NCBI GenBank assembly: GCA_002842215.1
Contig: PHCC01000001.1
Coordinates: forward strand, 202,238-266,237
Length of the DNA stretch: 64,000 nucleotides
Source of the DNA: Betaproteobacteria bacterium HGW-Betaproteobacteria-9
GTDB lineage: Bacteria > Pseudomonadota > Gammaproteobacteria > Burkholderiales > Burkholderiaceae_C
Direction of reading: 5' to 3'
The position numbers and the translations under genes were made by a program. Positions 36,612-44,496 of this stretch are shown piece after piece. The notes beneath the pieces are model-generated. The model had not been told where the DNA came from. It searched no databases and saw only the letters and a program-made list of their open reading frames with translations. The stretch's first letter is position 1, and each line of letters opens with the position of its first letter.

Positions 36612-38072
36612 TCAGAAGGGGTAGACGATGGGTTGCTCCATCACGCTGACCCACTGGGTCTGGGTGAACTCGTCCAGGTTGGCCGGGCCGCCAAAGCGCC
36701 CGCCGTTGCCCGAGGCGCCCATGCCACCGAAAGGCACATGGAATTCGTTGTTCACGGTCTGGTCGTTGACGTGGATCATTCCGGTGTGCAGCCGGTTGGC
36801 CACGGCCATGGCGCGCGACACATTGGCGCTGTGGATGGCGGCCGCCAGCCCGTAGGGCGAGGCGTTCACCAGCTCGACCGCCTCGTCCTCGGTGTCGAAT
36901 ACGGTGATGGGGGCCACGGGGCCAAAGATCTCGTCGGCAAACGCCGGCATGTCGGGCGTCACATGCGAGAGCACCGTGGGCTGGAAGAACAGGCCTTCGT
37001 GCGTGCCCCCGGTCAGCAGCCGGGCGCCTTGGGCCACGCTGCGGTCCACGATGTCCTGCACGCGGTTGCACTGCTTGGCGTTGATGATGGGGCCGAGGTG
37101 GGCCGGGCCGGCGTGCGGGTCGCCCACGTACAGCGCCTTCGCCCGCTCGACCAGCTTGGCGGCGTAGGCCTCGGCCACTCGGCGCTGCACCAGGTGCCGC
37201 CCGGCCTGCATGCAGATCTGCCCCTGGTGCAGAAAGGCGCCCCAGGCGCCGTTGGAGGCGGCGGCGTCCAGGTTGGCGTCGTCCAGCACGATGAGGGCGT
37301 TGTTGCCGCCCAGCTCCAGCGCCACCTTCTTCAGCAACCCGCCACAGGTGGCGCCGATACTCTTGCCCACCGCCGTCGAGCCGGTAAAGGAAATCATCTC
37401 CACGTTCGGGTGGCGCACCACCGCGTCCCCCGTCTCGGCGCCGCCGGGCAAGACGTGCAGCACGCCGTCGGGCAGGCCCGCGTCGGCAAACACCTGGGCG
37501 ATCAGGTGGCCGCCGGTCACCGCCGTCTGCGCGTCGGGCTTGAGCAGCACGGCGTTGCCCAGCGCCAGCGCCGGCGCCACCGAGCGCATGGCCAGCAGCA
37601 GCGGGAAGTTCCACGGGGCGATCACGCCCACCGTGCCCATCGGCACCCGGCGCCAGAGGTTGGTGCGCCCGGGCATGGACGAGGGGAACATTTGCCCATT
37701 GGCCTGCATGGGCAGCGCGGCGGCCATCAGCATCTGCTCGTACGTGGCGTGCAGTTCCCATTCGGCCTTCGGGCCGATGGAGCCGCCTTCGCGGATGTTC
37801 CAGGTGTTGATGTCGGCGGCGCGCTCTTTGAGCAGGCGCGCGGCCTCGCGCATCACCGCGGCACGCTGGTCAAACGGGGTGGCGGCCCAGGCGGCGCGGG
37901 CGGCCTTGGCGCTGGTGGCGGCGCGGTTCACATCGGCCGCGTTGGCGATACCGGTCTGCGCCAGCGACTGGCCGGTGGCGGGTTCCCGCACATCCTGTAC
38001 GCCGCCGGCGGCGTCGGTCCATCCGTTGCTGAAAATTTTGCCTGACCAAATCGGGGGGCTGCTTGCACTCAT
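36612..38072 (-). CDS. Aldehyde dehydrogenase, benzaldehyde/vanillin type
   Basis: This NAD(P)-dependent aldehyde dehydrogenase has 486 residues from the ATG at 38072 (MSASSPPIWSGKIF). Catalytic residues are Asn154 in APWNFP, Glu253 in ALELGGNN and Cys287 in HQGQICMQAGRHLV. The HQGQICM context and length resemble benzaldehyde and vanillin dehydrogenases, which suggests an aromatic or bulky aldehyde, but this is inference. It is the first gene of the operon. A sigma-54 promoter lies about 50 bases upstream of the start. It would take the aldehyde formed by the neighbouring GMC dehydrogenase to the acid. Confidence 0.92.
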   Translation of the reverse strand: MSASSPPIWSGKIFSNGWTDAAGGVQDVREPATGQSLAQTGIANAADVNRAATSAKAARAAWAATPFDQRAAVMREAARLLKERAADINTWNIREGGSIGPKAEWELHATYEQMLMAAALPMQANGQMFPSSMPGRTNLWRRVPMGTVGVIAPWNFPLLLAMRSVAPALALGNAVLLKPDAQTAVTGGHLIAQVFADAGLPDGVLHVLPGGAETGDAVVRHPNVEMISFTGSTAVGKSIGATCGGLLKKVALELGGNNALIVLDDANLDAAASNGAWGAFLHQGQICMQAGRHLVQRRVAEAYAAKLVERAKALYVGDPHAGPAHLGPIINAKQCNRVQDIVDRSVAQGARLLTGGTHEGLFFQPTVLSHVTPDMPAFADEIFGPVAPITVFDTEDEAVELVNASPYGLAAAIHSANVSRAMAVANRLHTGMIHVNDQTVNNEFHVPFGGMGASGNGGRFGGPANLDEFTQTQWVSVMEQPIVYPF

Positions 38073-38123
38073 GGGTTGTCTCCGTATATGTGTGTGTTCG
38101 TGGTGGGTCACCGGGGGCGTTTC

Positions 38124-38139
38124 TGCAAGCGCTGTGCCA
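38124..38139 (-). promoter_or_regulatory. Sigma-54 (-24/-12) promoter of the aldehyde dehydrogenase operon
   Basis: On the minus strand the bases read TGGCACAGCGCTTGCA, against the consensus TGGCACG-N4-TTGCW. Only the seventh position differs, and the invariant GG and GC are exactly 12 apart. The start point would be near 38113, about 40 bases before the ATG at 38072. Confidence 0.85.
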
Positions 38140-38255
38140 AAACGGCAATCCAGTGCATGCGCGCCCGTTTTCTGCGGGTTTGTCCGGGGTTTTGTGCCCA
38201 TTGGCGGCCGCCCATCGCGCTTGTTTCCCCGCTGGCCCCGGCGAAAGCATCTCAC

Positions 38256-38295
38256 TGAGACGCCTGTTTCGTCTCAGCCCGAGACGATCCGTCTC
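38256..38295. promoter_or_regulatory. Two inverted repeats, putative enhancer sites
   Basis: TGAGACG-N7-CGTCTCA (38256-38276) is a perfect 7-bp dyad and GAGACG-ATC-CGTCTC (38281-38295) repeats the same half-sites with a shorter spacer. They lie roughly 120-170 bases upstream of the sigma-54 promoter and 75-110 bases before the divergent regulator gene, where enhancer-binding proteins usually bind and may autoregulate. Confidence 0.7.
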
Positions 38296-38368
38296 AACGC
38301 CGGGTAAACCCGCATGAGGCCGCCGACAGCATGAATTAAAGTGCATCAACCCCACCCAGCTGCCGCCC

Positions 38369-40315
38369 ATGAACCACCGCACCCCAGTCCTGCCGATTCC
38401 GCGCACCGACTACCGGCCCGAGCGCATCTGGGAGGCCCGGCAGCACTATTTCGATGACGGCCAACTGCCCGTCGGGCTGTTGGAGCAGCCCTTGCTGCGG
38501 TCGTGGGAGCGCTGCCGCCAGCTGGGTCGCGCGCCCCAGGAGCATGTGGTGTTCGACCCGGTGGAGCGCAGCCACCTGAGCGCCCTGCTGGAGCGTGAAC
38601 ACCGGCTGCTGCAGGCCGCCCGCCCCGAACTCGACCTGCTGGCCGGGCGCGTGTCCGACGTGGGCTACGCCGTGCTGCTGACCGACACCGTGGGCCAAGT
38701 GCTGGCGGTGGCCGGCGCGCTGGACCGCCACAGCCAAGCCATGCGCCAGGCCTTTCGCCCCGGGGTGGACGTCTCGGAAGCCGCCATCGGCACCAGCGCC
38801 ATGGCCGTGGCGCTGGCCGAGCAGCGCACGGTGCGCGTGCTCGGCCCCGAGCACTACTTCGCCAACAACCAGATCTTTCATTGCTGCGCCGCGCCGGTGT
38901 TCGACCCGCGCGGGCGCCTGCTGGGCACGGTGGACGTGACCCGCGACGCGCCGCAACTGGTGACCGGTGTCATGGGGCTCACCCACCAGTGCGCCCAGCA
39001 GATCGAACAGCGGCTGTTCGACGCCCTGCCCGTCTTCATGCGAATCGAGCTGCCCGACACCCAGGGCGCCGCCCTCGCCTTCGACCGCGACGGTGTGCTG
39101 CTCGCCGCCAACGGCGCGGCCCGCCACCTGTTCGACATGCCGGTGCTCCGCGAAGGTTGCACCTTTGAAGACCTGTTCGAAGGGCGCTTTGATGCCTGGG
39201 CCTCCAGGGCCAACCGCCAGCCCGCCGGCAGGCTTCCCCTGCCCATGCACGGCGGGGTGCGCCTGCAAGGCGTCGCTCTGCCCCTGGCCCAGCACGCAGC
39301 GACCCGGGTGGTGGCCAGCCCGGTGGCCCCCGTCGGCAGCGCGCCCCGCACCGCCAACCCCACCGAGGCCTCCACCCCGCTGGCGCCGGAGCACCCCGTG
39401 GCGCTGCGCGCGCTCGAAGCGGGCCTGCCCGTGCTGGTGACGGGCGAAACCGGCGCCGGCAAGGAGGTGGCCGCCCGCGCCCTGCACCAGGCCAGTCAGC
39501 GCGCGCAGGCCCCGTTCCTGGCCATCAACTGCGGCGCGCTCACGCCCGAGCTGATCGCGTCCGAGTTGTTCGGCCACGTGGAAGGCGCCTTCACTGGGGC
39601 CGTGCGAGGCGGCAGCATCGGCAAGTTCGAAGCGGCGCGGGGCGGCACGGTGTTCCTGGACGAGATCGGCGACATGCCCCTGCCGCTGCAGGTGGCCCTG
39701 CTGCGGGTGCTGGACCGGGGCGAGGTATTGCCCGTGGGCGCCACCCAGCCGCGCGCGGTGGACGTGCGCGTGCTCTGCGCCACGCACCGCGACCTGCAGG
39801 CGCTGGTGGCCGAGGGGCGCTTTCGCGAAGACCTGTATTACCGCATCAGCGGCTTCGTGCTGGCGGTTCCCCCGCTGCGCGAGCGCGACGATTTCAACGC
39901 CATCGTCGACAGCCTGTGCCACCGGATCGGTGCCGACACTGCCCGCCTGAGCGACCCGTTGCGGGCCCAGCTGCGCCAACGCCCCTGGCCCGGCAATGTG
40001 CGCCAGTTGCAGCACGCGCTGACGCTGGCTTTCGCGGTGGCCGAACCGCTGCGCCCGCTGGCGTTGGACGACTTTGCTCAGGCGCCGTCAGCGGCTGCGG
40101 CAACCCCGGCACCGCCCTGGCCCTCGCAGCCATCCGGCAGCGCAGCCGGCCTGTCGGTCCACAACGCCCAGCGCAAGGCCATGGCGACCGCCTTGCAACA
40201 AACCCGGGGCAACGTCACGGCGGCGGCGGCCTTGCTGGGCATGGGGCGCGCCACGCTGTATCGCCGGCTCAAGGCCGATCCGGAACTGGCCGCCTGCGGC
40301 GAACTGCGCGCCTAG
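38369..40315 (+). CDS. Sigma-54-dependent regulator, AcoR-like
   Basis: The 648-residue product has a GAF-type sensor (about residues 75-215), a less conserved PAS-like segment (about 220-310), and a AAA+ domain. Walker A is GETGAGKE at 359-366, the sigma-54 contact loop GAFTGA is intact at 406-411, and Walker B VFLDE is at 428-432. A Fis-type HTH closes the protein ([20 protein letters not shown]). This is the layout of AcoR, which responds to small ligands rather than phosphorylation. It is divergent from the aldehyde dehydrogenase operon across a spacer holding a -24/-12 promoter and two dyads, so it very likely activates that operon. Confidence 0.92.
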   Translation: MNHRTPVLPIPRTDYRPERIWEARQHYFDDGQLPVGLLEQPLLRSWERCRQLGRAPQEHVVFDPVERSHLSALLEREHRLLQAARPELDLLAGRVSDVGYAVLLTDTVGQVLAVAGALDRHSQAMRQAFRPGVDVSEAAIGTSAMAVALAEQRTVRVLGPEHYFANNQIFHCCAAPVFDPRGRLLGTVDVTRDAPQLVTGVMGLTHQCAQQIEQRLFDALPVFMRIELPDTQGAALAFDRDGVLLAANGAARHLFDMPVLREGCTFEDLFEGRFDAWASRANRQPAGRLPLPMHGGVRLQGVALPLAQHAATRVVASPVAPVGSAPRTANPTEASTPLAPEHPVALRALEAGLPVLVTGETGAGKEVAARALHQASQRAQAPFLAINCGALTPELIASELFGHVEGAFTGAVRGGSIGKFEAARGGTVFLDEIGDMPLPLQVALLRVLDRGEVLPVGATQPRAVDVRVLCATHRDLQALVAEGRFREDLYYRISGFVLAVPPLRERDDFNAIVDSLCHRIGADTARLSDPLRAQLRQRPWPGNVRQLQHALTLAFAVAEPLRPLALDDFAQAPSAAAATPAPPWPSQPSGSAAGLSVHNAQRKAMATALQQTRGNVTAAAALLGMGRATLYRRLKADPELAACGELRA

Positions 40316-40331
40316 TCGGGACATCCCCGAC

Positions 40332-40379
40332 CACAAAGCACAAGCCCGGACGGTTTTCCGTCCGGGCTTGTGCTTTGTG
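40332..40379. terminator. Large perfect hairpin between convergent genes
   Basis: Positions 40332-40353 pair with 40358-40379 without mismatch: 22 bp around a TTTT loop, from CACAAAGC at the base to CCGGACGG at the loop. It lies just after the AcoR-like gene and before the 3' end of the cytochrome c' gene. It has no long T run, but the stem alone should stop or insulate transcription both ways. Confidence 0.75.
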
Positions 40380-40422
40380 TGGCTCAGTGACTGCTCACCT
40401 CGTCTGCGGCAGTATGAAAAAG

Positions 40423-40875
40423 TCAGCGATGGCGAAAGCTGTCATGACAGGACTTGCAAGTGTCATAGACGCGAAAATAAAGGTTCTCGCCACGGGTCTT
40501 GTCCCTGGCCTGCGCGGCCGCATTGAGCGCATCGCTGGACGCGAAGAAATCCTGCTTCGCCCGCTCGAACGCAGCCACGTCTTGCCACACCTCGGGCTTG
40601 GCCTTGCTGGGCGGGTAGTTGGTGTCCGACCCGAAATGAGACCAGGGTGCCTTCCTTTTGGCCATGAAGTCGGTCGACATCCGGGCAAATTCGTCGGCGT
40701 CGTAGCGGCCCTCCTTCATCATCTTGCTCATGGGTTCGAATGAGCGCAAAAGGTCCTTGAATGCCTCCTGCCGGGTCTTGACCGGCTGCCCCGGGCGGGT
40801 GTCCTCCACCTCGCCACAGCCTGCCAGCAGCAAAGCCGGCACCAGCACCAACAGGAAAAGCATCTTTCTCGTCAT
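40423..40875 (-). CDS. Cytochrome c'-like lipoprotein
   Basis: This is a class II (four-helix) c-type cytochrome of 150 residues. The haem motif CKSCHDSFRHR is at the extreme C-terminus, as in cytochromes c' and c-556. The N-terminus is a lipoprotein signal, LLVLVPALLLAGC, so it is probably membrane-anchored in the periplasm. Helical blocks include FEPMSKMMKEGRYDADEFAR. The start is the ATG at 40875 (MTRKMLFLL). Cytochromes c' bind NO or carry electrons; the role here is unknown. It is separated from the upstream lpdA by an intrinsic terminator. Confidence 0.88.
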   Translation of the reverse strand: MTRKMLFLLVLVPALLLAGCGEVEDTRPGQPVKTRQEAFKDLLRSFEPMSKMMKEGRYDADEFARMSTDFMAKRKAPWSHFGSDTNYPPSKAKPEVWQDVAAFERAKQDFFASSDALNAAAQARDKTRGENLYFRVYDTCKSCHDSFRHR

Positions 40876-40916
40876 GGGGAAACCGGAAGTGAGCAGGACC
40901 GCCATTCTGCTCCGAG

Positions 40917-40950
40917 CAAAAAAGCCCCGGACAGTCTCCTGTCCGGGGCT
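40917..40950 (-). terminator. Intrinsic terminator of the pyruvate dehydrogenase operon
   Basis: AGCCCCGGACAG (40923-40934) and CTGTCCGGGGCT (40939-40950) form a perfect 12-bp stem with loop TCTC. On the minus strand it is followed by a run of T (A at 40918-40923 on the plus strand), 28 bases after the lpdA stop. Confidence 0.88.
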
Positions 40951-40977
40951 TGGTGCTTTGAGCTGCGTCGAAGCCGC

Positions 40978-42816
40978 TTACTTCCTTTGCGGCGGCACGT
41001 CTGTACACGACCCGTGCGCCACCTCCGCCGCCATGCCGATGCTCTCGCCCAGCGTCGGGTGCGGGTGGATGGTCTTGCCGATGTCCACCGCGTCGGCGCC
41101 CATCTCGATGGCGAGCGCGATCTCGCCGATCATGTCGCCGGCGTGCGTGCCGACCATGCCGCCGCCCAGGATCTTGCCGTGGCCGTGGGCTTCCGGGCTG
41201 TCGTCGAACAGCAGCTTGGTCACGCCTTCGTCGCGGCCGTTGGCAATGGCGCGGCCCGATGCCGTCCAGGGGAACAGGCCCTTCTTGACCTTGATGCCCT
41301 GCGCCTTGGCCTGGTCTTCGGTCAGGCCCACCCAGGCCACCTCGGGGTCGGTGTAGGCCACGCTCGGGATCACGCGGGCGTTGAAGGCGGCCGCGGCCAG
41401 TTCCTTGTTGCCCTGCAGTTCACCGGCGATGACTTCCGCCGCCACGTGCGCCTCGTGCACCGCCTTGTGCGCCAGCATGGGCTGGCCCACGATGTCACCG
41501 ATGGCGAAGATGTGCGGCACGTTGGTGCGCATCTGGATGTCGACGTTGATGAAGCCGCGGTCGGTCACGGCCACGCCGGCCTTGTCGGCCGCGATCTTCT
41601 TGCCGTTGGGCGTGCGGCCCACGGCCTGCAGCACCAGGTCGTAGACCTGCGGCGCGGGGGCCGTGCCGCCCTCTTCCGCGGCGGCGAACGTCACCTCGAT
41701 GCCTTCGGGCGTGGCCTTGGCCCCCACCGTCTTGGTCTTGAGCATGATGTTGTCGAAGCGCTTGGCGTTCATCTTCTGCCAGATCTTCACCAGGTCGCGG
41801 TCGGCGCCCTGCATCAGGCCGTCGAGCATTTCCACCACGTCCAGGCGCGCGCCCAGCGTGCTGTAGACCGTGCCCATTTCCAGGCCGATGATGCCGCCGC
41901 CCAGGATCAGCATGCGCTTGGGCACATCCTTCAAGGCCAGTGCGCCCGTGCTGTCGACCACGCGCGGGTCGTCGGGCATGAAAGGCAGGCGCACCGCCTG
42001 CGAGCCGGCGGCGATGATGCATTTCTTGAACGCAACAACCTTCTTGCTGCCGGTCTTCTCCTGGCCGGTGCCGGTGGTCTCTTCCACTTCTACGTGGTTG
42101 GGGCCGACGAAGGCGCCGTAGCCGCGCACGGTGGTGACCTTGCGCATCTTGGCCATGGCCGCCAGGCCGCCGGTGAGCTTGCCGATGACCTTTTCCTTGT
42201 GGCCGCGCAGCTTCTCGATGTTGACCACCGGACGGCCGAACTCCACGCCCAGGTCCGCCATGTGGCTGACCTCATCCATCACGGCCGCCACGTGCAGCAA
42301 GGCTTTGGACGGGATGCAACCCACGTTCAGGCACACGCCGCCGAGCTGGGCATAACGCTCGACGATCACGACCTTGAGGCCGAGGTCGGCGGCGCGGAAG
42401 GCCGCCGAGTAGCCGCCGGGGCCGGCGCCGAGCACGAGCAGGTCGCATTCGATGTCGGCGCTGCCGCCGAAGCTGGCGGCAGCAGGAGCCACGACCGGAG
42501 CGGCGGCCGGAGCAGCAGCGGGTGCTGGCGCAACCGCTGCTGGGGCTGCTGCTGGGGCGGCGGGCGCGCTGGCAGCACCGTCACCTTCCAGCACCAGCAC
42601 CACCGAGCCTTGTTTGACCTTGTCGCCCAGCGCGACCTTGAGCTCTTTCACCACGCCGGCGTGCGACGAAGGAATCTCCATCGATGCCTTGTCAGACTCC
42701 ACGGTGATGAGCGACTGCTCGGCCTTGACGGTGTCGCCGGGCTTGACCAGCAACTCGATCACGGCCACTTCGTCGAAGTCGCCAATGTCGGGAACTTGAA
42801 TTTCGATCAGTGCCAT
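40978..42816 (-). CDS. lpdA: Dihydrolipoamide dehydrogenase with fused lipoyl domain (PDH E3)
   Basis: This is the E3 of pyruvate dehydrogenase, 612 residues because a lipoyl domain is fused at the N-terminus (lipoyl-lysine 43 in [12 protein letters not shown]), followed by an Ala/Pro linker. The flavoprotein part starts with [15 protein letters not shown], the redox disulphide [10 protein letters not shown] has cysteines 162 and 167, the NAD loop is [15 protein letters not shown], and the active-site HPHPTLGE is near the end. The ATG at 42816 has AAGGA six bases upstream, better than the ATG at 42822. It follows aceF by 9 bases. The lipoyl domain is a close relative of those in aceF. Confidence 0.96.
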   Translation of the reverse strand: MALIEIQVPDIGDFDEVAVIELLVKPGDTVKAEQSLITVESDKASMEIPSSHAGVVKELKVALGDKVKQGSVVLVLEGDGAASAPAAPAAAPAAVAPAPAAAPAAAPVVAPAAASFGGSADIECDLLVLGAGPGGYSAAFRAADLGLKVVIVERYAQLGGVCLNVGCIPSKALLHVAAVMDEVSHMADLGVEFGRPVVNIEKLRGHKEKVIGKLTGGLAAMAKMRKVTTVRGYGAFVGPNHVEVEETTGTGQEKTGSKKVVAFKKCIIAAGSQAVRLPFMPDDPRVVDSTGALALKDVPKRMLILGGGIIGLEMGTVYSTLGARLDVVEMLDGLMQGADRDLVKIWQKMNAKRFDNIMLKTKTVGAKATPEGIEVTFAAAEEGGTAPAPQVYDLVLQAVGRTPNGKKIAADKAGVAVTDRGFINVDIQMRTNVPHIFAIGDIVGQPMLAHKAVHEAHVAAEVIAGELQGNKELAAAAFNARVIPSVAYTDPEVAWVGLTEDQAKAQGIKVKKGLFPWTASGRAIANGRDEGVTKLLFDDSPEAHGHGKILGGGMVGTHAGDMIGEIALAIEMGADAVDIGKTIHPHPTLGESIGMAAEVAHGSCTDVPPQRK

Positions 42817-42825
42817 CGCCATTCC

Positions 42826-44478
42826 TTAAAGAAGAACGCGACGGAAGTCGCCGAGGATCTGGCCGAGATAGGCGTTGAAGCGGGCGGCCGCAGCGCCGTC
42901 GATCACGCGGTGGTCCCAGGTCAGCGACAGCGGCAGCATCAGGCGCGGCTGGAAGGTCTTGCCATCCCACACCGGTTCCATGTTGCTCTTGCAGACGCCG
43001 AGGATGGCGACTTCGGGCGCGTTGATGATCGGCGTGAAGTAACGGCCACCGATGCCGCCGAGCGACGAGATGGTGAAGGTGGCACCGCTCATTTCAGCGG
43101 GGCTCAGTTTGCCGTCGCGCGCCTTCTTGGCGAGTTCACCCATTTCCTGGCTGATCTGCAGCACACCCTTTTTGTCGGCGTCCTTGATCACCGGGACCAT
43201 CAGGCCGTTGGGCGTGTCGGCCGCGAAGCCGATGTGCCAGTACTGCTTGTAGACCAGCGAATCGCCGTCGATCGAGCTGTTGAACTCGGGGAATTTCTTG
43301 AGTGCAGCAACCGATGCCTTGATCAGGAAAGCGAGCATGGTCACCTTGACGCCGCTCTTCTCGTTTTCCTTGTTGGTGGAGACGCGGAAGGCTTCGAGGT
43401 CGGTGATGTCGGCGTCGTCGTGGTTGGTGACGGCCGGGATCATGACCGCGTTGCGCAACAGGTTGGCACCGCTGATCTTCTTGATGCGGCCCATCTCCTT
43501 GCGCTCGATGGGGCCGAACTTGGCGAAGTCCACCTTGGGCCAGGGGATCAGACCCAGTTCGGAGCCGCCACCACCGGTGGATGCCGGGGCCTTGGCCTTT
43601 TGAGCGGCTGTCTGCACCGCGCCTGACATGACGGACTTGGTGAAACCCTGCACGTCGTCCAGCGTGATGCGGCCCTTGGGGCCTTTGCCCTGAACCTCTT
43701 CCAGCGGCACGCCGAGCTCGCGAGCGAACTTGCGCACCGAGGGCGACGCGTGGGGCAGGCCCAGCGCCGGGGTGCCAGTGGGGTTGTGGGCCGGGGCAGC
43801 AGACACAGCGGCCGCCACCGGAGCGGCCATGGCGACGGCGGCTGGAGCAGCGGCCTGGGCTGCCGGTGCGGCTGCTGGAGCCGGAGCTGCGGCGCCAGCG
43901 GCGCCTTCCAGGATGGCCAGCAGGTCACCGATGTTGACCGTGTCGCCGACCTTGACCTTGAGTTCCTTCAAAACGCCGGCGTGCGACGAAGGAATCTCCA
44001 TCGAGGCCTTGTCCGACTCGACCGTGATCAGGCTCTGCTCGACCTTGATGGTGTCGCCGGGCTTGACGAACACCTCGATGACCGCGACGTCCTTGAAGTC
44101 ACCGATGTCGGGCACGAAGACCTGCACCGGGCCAGAGGCAGCGGGTGCCGCCGCAGGCGCTGCAACGGCAGCTGGCGCCGCGACCGGTGCGGGCGCAGCG
44201 GCAGCCGGAGCGGCCGCAGGCGCTGGCGCAGCGGCCTCACCAGCGGCTTCCACCACCAGCACCACCGAACCCTCTTTCACCTTGTCGCCCAGGGCGACGC
44301 GCAGTTCCTTCACCACGCCCGCCGTGCTGGACGGGATTTCCATCGAGGCCTTGTCGGACTCGACCGTGATCAGCGACTGTTCGGCCTTGACCGTGTCGCC
44401 CACCTTCACCAGCAGTTCAATGACCGCCACTTCGTCGAAGTCGCCGATGTCCGGGACCTTCACTTCTACCAGTGCCAT
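42826..44478 (-). CDS. aceF: Pyruvate dehydrogenase E2, dihydrolipoyl acetyltransferase
   Basis: AceF transfers the acetyl group to CoA and forms the complex core. The 550-residue product has two lipoyl domains with lysines 43 and 157, each in [12 protein letters not shown], separated by Ala/Pro linkers. A subunit-binding domain follows ([20 protein letters not shown]) and then the catalytic domain with WDHRVIDG near residues 521-528. It is 18 bases after aceE and 9 before lpdA. Two lipoyl domains plus one on E3 give the complex three lipoyl-bearing arms per E2-E3 unit. Confidence 0.97.
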   Translation of the reverse strand: MALVEVKVPDIGDFDEVAVIELLVKVGDTVKAEQSLITVESDKASMEIPSSTAGVVKELRVALGDKVKEGSVVLVVEAAGEAAAPAPAAAPAAAAPAPVAAPAAVAAPAAAPAASGPVQVFVPDIGDFKDVAVIEVFVKPGDTIKVEQSLITVESDKASMEIPSSHAGVLKELKVKVGDTVNIGDLLAILEGAAGAAAPAPAAAPAAQAAAPAAVAMAAPVAAAVSAAPAHNPTGTPALGLPHASPSVRKFARELGVPLEEVQGKGPKGRITLDDVQGFTKSVMSGAVQTAAQKAKAPASTGGGGSELGLIPWPKVDFAKFGPIERKEMGRIKKISGANLLRNAVMIPAVTNHDDADITDLEAFRVSTNKENEKSGVKVTMLAFLIKASVAALKKFPEFNSSIDGDSLVYKQYWHIGFAADTPNGLMVPVIKDADKKGVLQISQEMGELAKKARDGKLSPAEMSGATFTISSLGGIGGRYFTPIINAPEVAILGVCKSNMEPVWDGKTFQPRLMLPLSLTWDHRVIDGAAAARFNAYLGQILGDFRRVLL

Positions 44479-44496
44479 GTTGTTGTCTCCGGAAAT

